From assembly GCA_945889235.1 (NCBI GenBank), contig CAMDBK010000004.1, forward strand, positions 1-34,047: a DNA stretch of 34,047 bases, in the 5' to 3' direction. The first letter of the stretch is position 1. Every line of letters starts with the position of its first letter. This stretch comes from Chitinophaga pinensis. GTDB lineage: Bacteria > Bacteroidota > Bacteroidia > SXHM01. This document shows positions 1 through 6,832 of this stretch, piece by piece. The notes beneath the pieces were generated by a model. That model ran no database searches. It saw only the letters and a list, made by a program, of their open reading frames with translations, and was not told the DNA's origin. A program made the position numbers and the translations under genes.

Positions 1-164
1 CTCAAAACGAAATTTACATTGTTGCCGCAGGAACGCTGAGCGCATTTACAGGCGCTTACCTTGGTAGTAAACTGGTGAAAAAAGTTACGATGAAATTCAT
101 GCAACTCTTTGTTGCACTCATGCTGATGGTGTTTGCTGTTTTGCTTGGATCAGGAATTATTTAA
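1..164 (+). CDS. TauE/SafE-family permease, C-terminal end (partial)
   Basis: The window opens inside this gene; the first full codon is at position 3 and the stop is TAA at 162-164. The visible 53 residues are two hydrophobic stretches around a short basic loop (LGSKLVKKVTMKFMQ) and end in LLGSGII. This pattern of a small-residue helix, a KLVKK-type loop and a last hydrophobic helix is typical of the end of TauE/SafE (DUF81) membrane permeases, which move sulfite, sulfonates or other anions across the inner membrane. The substrate cannot be told from this fragment. It converges on the LysE-like gene, with a repeat element between them. Confidence 0.6.
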   Translation, partial: QNEIYIVAAGTLSAFTGAYLGSKLVKKVTMKFMQLFVALMLMVFAVLLGSGII

Positions 165-168
165 AAAC

Positions 169-228
169 GTCATGCTGAACTTGTTTCAGCATCTCAACAA
201 CAAGACCCTGAAACAAGTTCAGGGTGAC
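169..228. repeat. Paired palindromic repeat between convergent genes
   Basis: Two copies of a hairpin with core CTGAACTTGTTTCAG lie head to head. Copy 1 (172-192) has 8-base arms ATGCTGAA/TTCAGCAT. Copy 2 (205-225, inverted) has arms ACCCTGAA/TTCAGGGT. Where the copies differ (TG/CA against CC/GG) both sides of the stem change together, so pairing is kept. The element fills the gap between the 3' ends of the TauE-like and LysE-like genes, so it may end transcription from both sides. I recall similar sequences as common intergenic repeats in Bacteroidota, but copy number in this genome is not visible here. Confidence 0.75.
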
Positions 229-242
229 GGAATGCAATCTAT

Positions 243-854
243 TCAATTAACAAAGGCTACATAGAATAAACGCAGGCCTAGCAGAACAAGACAAAGGCCT
301 ATTACTTTGTAAAGCACAAAAAGAATTTCGGGCTTAAGAATATTTTTGATTTTTGCTGCAAGAAAAACTTTGGTCATATCTGAAGTGAAAATGGCGAGCA
401 ACGTCCCTGAAAGGTAAATACCAAGGTTTTTATCAAAGCCGTGTTTGTCGCCTGCTACTTTTATAATACCAATCCACACCGCAAATACAAAGGGATTGAC
501 AAAATTCACAAGAAAACCTTTGCTGAAAAAACCTATATAATGTTTGGCATTCAACTGGATTGTATCTTCCTCTGCACTTTTCTTTTTCAGAAAATAGCGA
601 ATTCCGAGAGCTATCAAAACCACACCTCCAACAAGGGCAAGATAAAATCTGCTTTCATCACTCTTCAGATAAACTGAAGCACCGAAAACGCACAGCAATA
701 CAGCAAGAATATCACTAATAAAAATCCCTAAAGCAACTAAACCACCCGCAACAACACCATGCTGCAATGAAGTTTTCAGCAAGGTGAAAAACACAGGTCC
801 GATAAGGATTATGAGGGCGAGTCCAACAAAAAAACCATCCAGGAAAACAGGCAT
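243..854 (-). CDS. LysE/RhtB-family amino-acid exporter
   Basis: A 203-residue inner-membrane protein with about six hydrophobic segments, the usual size for the LysE/RhtB translocators that export amino acids or related metabolites. The start MPVFLDGFFVGLALIILIGP carries the conserved first helix with the GP pair at residues 19-20, followed by FFTLLKTSLQHG, as in the family. A lysine-rich loop (FLKKKSAEE, residues 88-96) separates the two halves. The substrate is unknown. The ATG at 852-854 follows the CrtI-like gene in the same direction, with a 36-base gap that contains a strong hairpin (872-890). It may be read through from hemL and the oxidoreductase, or the hairpin may separate it from them. 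Confidence 0.82.
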   Translation of the reverse strand: MPVFLDGFFVGLALIILIGPVFFTLLKTSLQHGVVAGGLVALGIFISDILAVLLCVFGASVYLKSDESRFYLALVGGVVLIALGIRYFLKKKSAEEDTIQLNAKHYIGFFSKGFLVNFVNPFVFAVWIGIIKVAGDKHGFDKNLGIYLSGTLLAIFTSDMTKVFLAAKIKNILKPEILFVLYKVIGLCLVLLGLRLFYVAFVN

Positions 855-871
855 TATTTTTTATTTAAATA

Positions 872-893
872 AGGCGCGAGCATCGCGCCTCTA
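872..893 (-). repeat. Hairpin element that supplies the stop codon of the upstream gene
   Basis: AGGCGCGAGCATCGCGCCT (872-890) is a perfect 7-base inverted repeat with a 5-base loop. On the minus strand it directly follows the TAG stop (891-893) of the oxidoreductase and is followed by an A/T-rich run. It lies in the leader of the LysE-like gene, 17 bases before its ATG. TAG-AGGCGCG palindromes resemble dispersed repeats of Bacteroidota. Terminator or attenuator function is possible, but the U-run is interrupted. Confidence 0.6.
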
Positions 894-2423
894 CGGTTTT
901 GACACATTCCTTTCTTTCTTTGCAATCTTCTCTAACAAATAATCCAATCCAAGTATTTCAGAACAGGTAACAAAGGCGCTTACCGTAACTCCCAACACAC
1001 CGTGAAAATGCAAATTCTGTCCGGTAAAAAAAAGATTTTTTACTTTCGTTCGGGCAGGAACCATCGTCTTGACAGGGTCAAAGCAATCTTTCACAATTCC
1101 ATACATGCTGCCAGAGGGTGAGGCAATGTAATCGCGGTAACTGAGCGGTGTTGAGCTGTAATAGGCTTTTGTATTTGCACGAATACCGGGGAACTTTTTC
1201 TCTAATTCATCCAACAGAATTTCAGATTTTCTGCGTTTGAATTCTTCATAATCTTCACCGCGAAAATCAGGATGAGCAACGGTGCTGGAAGTGTTCTGCC
1301 ACTTTTTCACTTCATCAAATTTCATGTAAGTGAGCACCGCCATTCCTTCGGCATATTCTTTTGTCTTGGAAGTAGAAACCATAAATGCTCCGTAACTCAG
1401 CGGCCATTCGTTTTCTTTATAGTCAACAGGTTTCCACACATCATTTGTTTTAAAATGATAGTTGTTATGTTTTACATAACGGACTTTATTTTTCTTAAAA
1501 ACCAAGTAAAGCGAAAAAGAAGAAACTGAATTTTCAAGTGACTTAAATCGTGTGTAGTACGATTTGCGAACCTTTCCCTGTTCAAGCAATTCAAGTGTTG
1601 TGAGCGGATGAGCATTGGAAATAAAAAGTTTTCCTTTTACCGTTTTTCCATTTGTGAGTTCAGCAGAACGGATTTCATCTCCTTCAAATTTCAGTTGCTT
1701 TACTTCGCTTCGTTTAAAAATATCTCCTCCGGATTTTCTAATATTTTTGACAAGCAGTTTTGCAATCTGCGAACCACCATCAATTAAACGCCAGGCGCTT
1801 AAAATGTAACTATTCACCACCAACGCATGAATGTAAAAAGGAGTCTTCTCCCCTATTCCGGCATACAAAAGATTGGTTCCGGCCAATACATTCCTTAGCT
1901 TTTCATTTTTGGTGAGTGAAGCAATAAAGTCCTTTGCGTTGGTTTGTAACAGTTCCGAATCGGAATTATAACTCTCTCCGTTTCGCAGGTTATACAAGGG
2001 AAAGCGAAGGCAAACCTTTTTTATTTCATCACAATATTTTTGAATTGCTTTTTGTTCAGCAGGAAATTTTTCAGTTAGAACACAAATGAAATTTTCATAA
2101 CCCTGTGCATAGGGATACTGATTGTTATCTCCTTCAAACGTTAGAATGTCAAAACCATCTTCATCCATTTTCTCCAACTTCAGCTTATCCATAATGCCGA
2201 AATAATTGAAGAAGCGATTTAGGTTTTCACCTTCACCCAAACCACCGAGGTAATGAACACCTGTATCAAAAATAACCCGGTCGCGGACAAAGGTTTGCAG
2301 GTTGCCACCTATTTGTTGGTTCTTTTCCAGCACACAAACTTTATAACCTTCTTCAGCAAGAATATTGGCGCAGAGCAAGCCTCCCAACCCGCTTCCGATT
2401 ATCACCACATCGTATTCCTGCAT
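891..2423 (-). CDS. CrtI/RetSat-like FAD-dependent oxidoreductase
   Basis: A 510-residue flavoprotein. The N-terminus has the dinucleotide-binding fold (YDVVIIGSGLGGLLCA, glycines at 10, 12, 14, 15), then the acidic strand end and IGG motif (VLEKNQQIGGN). The C-terminus has the FAD-contacting segment LFFTGQNLHFHGVLGVTVSA. Length and motifs place it with the phytoene desaturase/carotenoid isomerase superfamily. The GVHYLGG segment and the HFHGVLG tail are closest to all-trans-retinol 13,14-reductase-like proteins. The real substrate is unknown; no other carotenoid gene is in view. It starts 7 bases after hemL in the same direction and is probably co-transcribed with it. Its last codons run into a hairpin repeat that provides the TAG stop. 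Confidence 0.82.
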   Translation of the reverse strand: MQEYDVVIIGSGLGGLLCANILAEEGYKVCVLEKNQQIGGNLQTFVRDRVIFDTGVHYLGGLGEGENLNRFFNYFGIMDKLKLEKMDEDGFDILTFEGDNNQYPYAQGYENFICVLTEKFPAEQKAIQKYCDEIKKVCLRFPLYNLRNGESYNSDSELLQTNAKDFIASLTKNEKLRNVLAGTNLLYAGIGEKTPFYIHALVVNSYILSAWRLIDGGSQIAKLLVKNIRKSGGDIFKRSEVKQLKFEGDEIRSAELTNGKTVKGKLFISNAHPLTTLELLEQGKVRKSYYTRFKSLENSVSSFSLYLVFKKNKVRYVKHNNYHFKTNDVWKPVDYKENEWPLSYGAFMVSTSKTKEYAEGMAVLTYMKFDEVKKWQNTSSTVAHPDFRGEDYEEFKRRKSEILLDELEKKFPGIRANTKAYYSSTPLSYRDYIASPSGSMYGIVKDCFDPVKTMVPARTKVKNLFFTGQNLHFHGVLGVTVSAFVTCSEILGLDYLLEKIAKKERNVSKP

Positions 2424-2430
2424 AGTAATT

Positions 2431-3726
2431 TTATTGTGCGAAAACCTTGTCTAAAGCTTTACACATTGCTACAATTGTTTTATCAATATCTGTATCTGTA
2501 TGTGCTTCAGAAATAAAACCAACCTCGTAACCTGAAGGTCCGAGATAAATTCCACTCTCTAATAATTCAGAGTGAAGAACTCTGAATTTACTCATGCTTG
2601 CGGCATCTATTTCATCTGCACTTCTTATATTCTCTTGGTCTGTAAATGCAATCCAGAAAATAGAAGCAATGTTGAACATTCTGAATTTATAACCTTTTGA
2701 ACGAGCATGATCTTCAACAGCTGCGCAGAGTTTTTTTGTTTTTGTTTCAAGTAAAGAATAAAAATCAGCTTTCAAACATTCAGTCAATTGCGCAATTCCT
2801 GCAGCCATTGCAACCGGATTTCCCGACAAGGTTCCTGCCTGATAAACATCACCATCGGGAGAAATCTTTGCCATGATTTCTTTGCTTGCTCCATACATTC
2901 CTACCGGCAAACCACCACCGATTATTTTTCCGTAAGTAATAATATCAGGTTGAATTCCGTAGTAACCGGCAGCACCTTCAAACCCAAGCCGGAAGCCCGA
3001 AATCACTTCATCAAAATGCAGCAGCGTTTTATTTTCTGAGCAGATAGTTCTTAGTTGTTGCAGATATTTTTTAGTCTGTAACAACAAACCGTTGTTAGCG
3101 GGAACAGGCTCAATAATGACTGCTGCAATTTGATTCTCAAATTCTTCAAATGCTTTTTTTACCGCTTCAATATTGTTGAGCGGAACAACAATGGTATCAT
3201 TCACAAACGACTCGGGAACACCGGCAGAAGAACTTGTTCCGAAGGTAACCAAACCCGAACCTGCTTTCACCAACATGGAATCAACGTGTCCGTGATAACA
3301 ACCTTCAAACTTTAAAATTTTGTTTCTGCCTGTAAAGCCACGCGCAAGTCTGATGGCACTCATCACCGCTTCGGTTCCTGAACTTACAAACCTTATTTTT
3401 TCAATAAATTTATTGTTGGATAAAATCAGCTCAGCCAATTCATTTTCTTTTTGTGTTGGCGCACCAAATGAAGTTCCGTTTTGTACTGCAGTAACTATTG
3501 CCTCTCTGACTTTTGAATTATTGTGCCCTAAAATCAATGGTCCCCATGAGCAACAGAAATCTATAAATTCATTTTCATCTGCATCCCAAATCCTGCTGCC
3601 ATCCCCTTTTTGTATAAATAGCGGAGTTCCGCCTACCGAGCGAAAAGCACGCACAGGAGAATTTACTCCACCCGGAAAATATTGCTTCGCTTTTTCAAAT
3701 AATTGTTCTGATTTATCTCTTTTCAT
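2431..3726 (-). CDS. hemL: Glutamate-1-semialdehyde 2,1-aminomutase
   Basis: This PLP enzyme converts glutamate-1-semialdehyde to 5-aminolevulinate, the last C5-pathway step to the tetrapyrrole precursor. The 431-residue length is normal. Family marks are YFPGGVNSPVRAF (16-28), SSGTEA for phosphate binding (115-120), FEGCYHGH (140-147), LHFDEVISGFR with the PLP aspartate near 239, and the Schiff-base lysine K267 in TYGKIIGGGLPVG. The ATG at 3724-3726 fits a promoter on the minus strand at 3745-3777. It is transcribed away from kynU and followed 7 bases later by the CrtI-like oxidoreductase. The pathway partner hemA is not in this window. Confidence 0.96.
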   Translation of the reverse strand: MKRDKSEQLFEKAKQYFPGGVNSPVRAFRSVGGTPLFIQKGDGSRIWDADENEFIDFCCSWGPLILGHNNSKVREAIVTAVQNGTSFGAPTQKENELAELILSNNKFIEKIRFVSSGTEAVMSAIRLARGFTGRNKILKFEGCYHGHVDSMLVKAGSGLVTFGTSSSAGVPESFVNDTIVVPLNNIEAVKKAFEEFENQIAAVIIEPVPANNGLLLQTKKYLQQLRTICSENKTLLHFDEVISGFRLGFEGAAGYYGIQPDIITYGKIIGGGLPVGMYGASKEIMAKISPDGDVYQAGTLSGNPVAMAAGIAQLTECLKADFYSLLETKTKKLCAAVEDHARSKGYKFRMFNIASIFWIAFTDQENIRSADEIDAASMSKFRVLHSELLESGIYLGPSGYEVGFISEAHTDTDIDKTIVAMCKALDKVFAQ

Positions 3727-3740
3727 TTCTTCAAATTTGC

Positions 3741-3770
3741 TTTGCGAATATAGGGTAATTTATACCTTTG
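3741..3770 (+). promoter_or_regulatory. Bacteroidota-type promoter for kynU
   Basis: TTTG at 3741-3744, an 18-base spacer, then TACCTTTG at 3763-3770 match the Bacteroidota -33/-7 consensus (TTG, then TAnnTTTG) exactly. Transcription would start near 3777, giving a leader of about 38 bases that includes the CGCAAAGG tandem repeat. Confidence 0.6.
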
Positions 3771-3777
3771 GGCACAA
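3745..3777 (-). promoter_or_regulatory. Candidate promoter for hemL
   Basis: On the minus strand TATATTCG (3745-3752) fits TAnnTTTG at 7 of 8 positions, and a TTG (3775-3777) lies 22 bases upstream. It overlaps the kynU promoter face to face: the hemL -7 box is inside the kynU spacer. Confidence 0.45.
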
Positions 3778-3788
3778 GTAGAATTTCA

Positions 3789-3811
3789 CGCAAAGGCGCA
3801 AAGGCGCAAAG
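3789..3811 (+). repeat. CGCAAAGG tandem repeat in the kynU leader
   Basis: Nearly three copies of the 8-base unit CGCAAAGG end three bases before the kynU ATG. It therefore occupies the position of the ribosome binding region. It belongs to the same sequence family as the element at 5109-5177 on the other side of kynU. Confidence 0.75.
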
Positions 3812-3814
3812 AAT

Positions 3815-5104
3815 ATGAGCTTTAACAACACCCTTGAATTTGCACAGTCGCAGGACAAAGCAGATAAACTTTCAACTTTCAGAGACAAATTTTTCTTTCC
3901 GCAACTGAATGGAAAAGAAGCAATTTATTTCTGCGGAAATTCATTGGGATTACAACCAAAAACTGCTGCTTCAGCTTTACAACAAGAATTAAACGACTGG
4001 GCAAAGTTTGCAGTGGAAGGACATTTTCATGCAAAAAACCCGTGGTTCTCTTATGAGAAAATGTTTAATCAACCGCTTGCAAAACTTGTGGGAGCAAAGC
4101 CTTCGGAAGTTTGTGCATTGGGTTCATTGACCAATAATCTTCATTTGCTGATGGTTTCGTTTTACCGTCCGACAGCAAAGCGTTTTAAAATACTGTGCGA
4201 AGAAAAACCGTTTGCTTCTGACCAATATGCATTAGAATCACAAGTGAGATTTCATGGTTTTAATCCTCATGAAACAATTGTAGAACTAAAGCCACGAGCA
4301 GGAGAATTTACTTTGCACTCAGAAGATATTCTTGCAAAAATTGAAGAGCTGAATGAAGAACTCGCATTGGTAATGATTGGCGGTGTGAATTATTATACCG
4401 GACAGGCTTTTGACATGAAATGTATTACTGAGGCTGCACATAAAGTGGGCGCACTTGCAGGTTTTGACTTAGCTCATGCTATGGGTAATCTGGTGATGAA
4501 CCTGCACGACTGGAATGTGGATTTTGCTTGCTGGTGCAGCTATAAATATCTGAACTCGGGGCCGGGAAGCGTAGCAGGAATTTTTGTGCATGAGAAACAT
4601 GGCAATAATCCCGAACTACCGCGCTTTGCAGGCTGGTGGGGAAATAATCCTGATACACGTTTTAAAATGGAAAAAGGATTTGTTCCTGCAGTTGGTGCTG
4701 ATGGCTGGCAACTGAGCAACGCACCTGTATTCTCAATGGCTGTACACAAAATGGCATTGGATATTTTTGATGAAGCAGGGATTGAAAATCTGCGTGAGAA
4801 GAGTGAGAAGCTGACTAGTTACCTCGAATTTTTAATTGATGAAATAAATGTCAACCTGAGCGTAGTCGAAGGGCAAAAACTTAAAATCACAATTCTTACT
4901 CCACGAAATAAAGCGGAACGTGGTTGCCAATTATCACTGGTGTTTTCTGAAAACGGAAAACAAATTCATGAACAATTATTGAAAGCAGGAATTATAACCG
5001 ATTGGCGAAATCCTGATGTAATACGTCTGGCTCCTGTTCCGCTTTATAATTCGTTTGAAGATGTTTGGAAATTCGGTGATGAGTTAAGGAAGATTATCAA
5101 TTAA
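3815..5104 (+). CDS. kynU: Kynureninase
   Basis: A PLP enzyme that cleaves L-kynurenine to anthranilate and alanine (or 3-hydroxykynurenine to 3-hydroxyanthranilate) in tryptophan breakdown or the eukaryote-like NAD route. At 429 residues the length is typical. Marks are YFCGNSLGLQPK (39-50), DLAHAMGN (218-225), the PLP lysine K244 in CWCSYKYLNSGPG, FAGWWG (271-276), GWQLSN (297-302) and ERGCQLSL (368-375). Residues 346-353 (VNLSVVEG) are encoded by a dispersed repeat element (4850-4873) and lie in a loop of variable length in this family, so the enzyme is probably still active. No other kynurenine-pathway gene is nearby. A repeat in the leader directly precedes the ATG. Confidence 0.95.
   Translation: MSFNNTLEFAQSQDKADKLSTFRDKFFFPQLNGKEAIYFCGNSLGLQPKTAASALQQELNDWAKFAVEGHFHAKNPWFSYEKMFNQPLAKLVGAKPSEVCALGSLTNNLHLLMVSFYRPTAKRFKILCEEKPFASDQYALESQVRFHGFNPHETIVELKPRAGEFTLHSEDILAKIEELNEELALVMIGGVNYYTGQAFDMKCITEAAHKVGALAGFDLAHAMGNLVMNLHDWNVDFACWCSYKYLNSGPGSVAGIFVHEKHGNNPELPRFAGWWGNNPDTRFKMEKGFVPAVGADGWQLSNAPVFSMAVHKMALDIFDEAGIENLREKSEKLTSYLEFLIDEINVNLSVVEGQKLKITILTPRNKAERGCQLSLVFSENGKQIHEQLLKAGIITDWRNPDVIRLAPVPLYNSFEDVWKFGDELRKIIN
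4850..4873 (+). repeat. Dispersed repeat read in frame inside kynU
   Basis: CCTGAGCGTAGTCGAAGGG with its flanking GTCAA matches, at 22 of 24 positions, the reverse complement of the intergenic element at 23894-23917. Here it is translated as VNLSVVEG. Confidence 0.75.
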
Positions 5105-5108
5105 AATT

Positions 5109-5177
5109 GTCTCGCAAAGGCGCTAAGAACGCTAAGCAAACAATAAATCTTTGCGAACTTTGCGTCTTGGCGAGAAA
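5109..5177. repeat. Long imperfect inverted repeat between kynU and rnhB
   Basis: The left arm starts TCTCGCAAAGGCGCTAAG and the right arm ends CTTTGCGTCTTGGCGAGA. Over 27 bases the arms match at about 21 positions, with a short AT-rich loop between. It fills nearly the whole kynU-rnhB gap and ends a few bases before the rnhB ATG. It shares the CGCAAAGGCGC core with the kynU leader repeat. Confidence 0.75.
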
Positions 5178-5182
5178 CAAAA

Positions 5183-5779
5183 ATGCTTGAACTGCGATTT
5201 CAAAACAAGTTAATTGAAGCCGGTGTGGATGAAGCCGGACGCGGATGCCTTGCTGGACCGGTGTTTGCCGCGGCTGTTATTCTTCCAAAAAAATTCAGAT
5301 CAGAATTGTTGAATGACTCCAAACAACTGAGTGAAAAGAAAAGAGAAGAGCTTCGCCCGATTATAGAAAAAGAAGCAGTGGCATGGGCAGTTGGCATTAC
5401 AACGCATGAAGAAATTGACAAAATAAATATTCTCAACGCTTCTTATCTCGCCATGCACCGGGCGATTGAACAATTAAAAAAAACGCCACAATTGTTATTG
5501 ATTGATGGCAACCGTTTTAAAAAATACAAAGACCTTCCATTCAAGTGTATTGTTAAAGGTGACGGAAAATATATGTCCATTGCTGCCGCTTCCATTCTTG
5601 CAAAAACCCACCGTGATGAATATATGATGAAAATGGACGAGGAGTTTCCGCATTATAACTGGAGAAAAAATAAAGGGTATGGAACGCTGAAACATCGCAT
5701 AGCAATTGAGCAATATGGGGAATCAATTATTCACAGAAAGAGTTTTAAGGTGGTGGTGGTGCAGCCGACATTGTTTTAA
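5183..5779 (+). CDS. rnhB: Ribonuclease HII
   Basis: This enzyme cleaves RNA in RNA-DNA hybrids and nicks at single ribonucleotides misincorporated into DNA. The 198-residue protein shows the RNase HII signature: VDEAGRGCLAGP with catalytic D16 and E17, LLIDGN with D108, KGDGKYMSIAAASILAK, and THRDEYM with D145. The end HRKSFKVV is also typical. The ATG at 5183 gives the usual spacing before GVDEAGRG and sits just after the long inverted repeat. It lies between kynU and pdhB in the same direction, but with repeats in both gaps. Confidence 0.96.
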   Translation: MLELRFQNKLIEAGVDEAGRGCLAGPVFAAAVILPKKFRSELLNDSKQLSEKKREELRPIIEKEAVAWAVGITTHEEIDKINILNASYLAMHRAIEQLKKTPQLLLIDGNRFKKYKDLPFKCIVKGDGKYMSIAAASILAKTHRDEYMMKMDEEFPHYNWRKNKGYGTLKHRIAIEQYGESIIHRKSFKVVVVQPTLF

Positions 5780-5784
5780 AAGCC

Positions 5785-5811
5785 TCCCCCTTCCCTCTCC
5801 AAAGGAGAGGG
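5785..5811. repeat. CCCTCTCCAAAGGAGAGGG palindrome
   Basis: A perfect 8-base inverted repeat (5793-5811) with an AAA loop, preceded by CCTCCCCCTT. It lies between rnhB and pdhB. No T-run follows, so it is not a good intrinsic terminator. A diverged copy of the same element lies in frame at 26507-26549. Confidence 0.7.
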
Positions 5812-5825
5812 TTAAAACTTATTCC

Positions 5826-5833
5826 TATTTTTG
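5826..5833 (+). promoter_or_regulatory. Candidate -7 box for pdhB
   Basis: TATTTTTG is an exact TAnnTTTG match 22 bases before the pdhB ATG. I see no TTG at the expected -33 position. The box contains the TTG codon at 5831, which argues against that codon as a translation start. Confidence 0.4.
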
Positions 5834-5854
5834 AACATTCAAAAAAATCAAGAC

Positions 5855-6832
5855 ATGAGAGAGATACAGTTTCGTGAAGCGGTAAAAGAAGCCATGAGCG
5901 AGGAAATGCGCAGGGATAAAAACGTTTTTCTCATGGGTGAAGAAGTAGCGGAATACGATGGTGCTTACAAAGCAAGTCAGGGAATGTTGGCGGAGTTTGG
6001 AGCCGAGCGTGTGATTGATACTCCCATTTCTGAATTGGGTTTTGCGGGAATTGGTGTGGGTGCTGCCATGAACGGGCTGCGACCTATCATTGAATTTATG
6101 ACGTTTAATTTTTCATTGGTTGCAATTGATCAGGTAATTAATGCTGCAGCAAAAATGAAATCCATGTCGGGCGGACAATTTGGTGTTCCTATTGTTTTTC
6201 GCGGACCGACTGCTTCTGCAGGACAACTGGGTGCGCAACACTCACAGGCTTATGAAAGTTGGTATGCAAACTGCCCCGGATTAAAAGTTGTTGTGCCTTC
6301 TAATCCTTATGATGCCAAGGGTTTGCTGAAGGCTGCAATCCGTGATAACGACCCTGTAATTTTCATGGAATCAGAACAGATGTATGGCGAGAAGGGACCG
6401 GTTCCTCAAAGCGAATACATCATTCCGATTGGTGTTGCGGATGTGAAACGGGAAGGAAAACATGTTACAGTTGTATCGTTCGGAAAAATTATAAAAACTG
6501 TTTTTAAAGCTGCCGAAGAATTAGCTAAAGACGGAATTGAAGTAGAAATAATTGACTTACGCACTGTTCGTCCGATTGATTATAACACTGTGATAACTTC
6601 GGTGAAGAAAACCAACCGTTTAGTAATTGTTGAAGAAGCCTGGCCGCTGGGTTCCATTGCAACCGAAGTTGCTTTCAAAGTACAGAAAGATGCATTTGAT
6701 TATTTAGATGCACCTGTGAAAAGAGTAATGACACAAGATGTTCCTTTAGCTTATGCACCAACGCTTGTAGCGGAATTTTTACCTACTGCTGAGAAGGTAA
6801 TTAAAGCTGTGAAAGAGGTAATGTATCTCTGA
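5855..6832 (+). CDS. pdhB: Pyruvate dehydrogenase E1 component, beta subunit
   Basis: The beta subunit of the thiamine-diphosphate E1 enzyme, which with the alpha subunit decarboxylates pyruvate and hands the acetyl group to lipoyl-E2. From the ATG at 5855 the protein is 325 residues (MREIQFREAVKEAMSEEM), the usual family length. An upstream in-frame TTG at 5831 lies within a likely promoter box and is rejected. Family marks are MGEEVAEYDGAYKASQGM, DTPISELGFAGIGVGAAM, EFMTFNF, FRGPTASAGQLGAQHSQ and the C-terminal domain IDLRTVRPIDY...VEEAWPLGS. The alpha subunit gene is about 13.5 kb away at 20374. The stop codon directly abuts the stop of the convergent phosphoesterase gene. Confidence 0.93.
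   Translation: MREIQFREAVKEAMSEEMRRDKNVFLMGEEVAEYDGAYKASQGMLAEFGAERVIDTPISELGFAGIGVGAAMNGLRPIIEFMTFNFSLVAIDQVINAAAKMKSMSGGQFGVPIVFRGPTASAGQLGAQHSQAYESWYANCPGLKVVVPSNPYDAKGLLKAAIRDNDPVIFMESEQMYGEKGPVPQSEYIIPIGVADVKREGKHVTVVSFGKIIKTVFKAAEELAKDGIEVEIIDLRTVRPIDYNTVITSVKKTNRLVIVEEAWPLGSIATEVAFKVQKDAFDYLDAPVKRVMTQDVPLAYAPTLVAEFLPTAEKVIKAVKEVMYL

Noticed and set aside
5793-5811. CCCTCTCCAAAGGAGAGGG as an intrinsic terminator of rnhB
   Set aside because: The stem is good but is followed by GTTAAAACTT on one strand and AAGGGGGAGG on the other, with no T-run.
5831-5854. TTG at 5831 as the start of pdhB, adding eight residues
   Set aside because: The TTG is part of an exact TAnnTTTG promoter box, the added residues (LNIQKNQD) match nothing in the family, and ATG at 5855 gives the usual E1-beta start.
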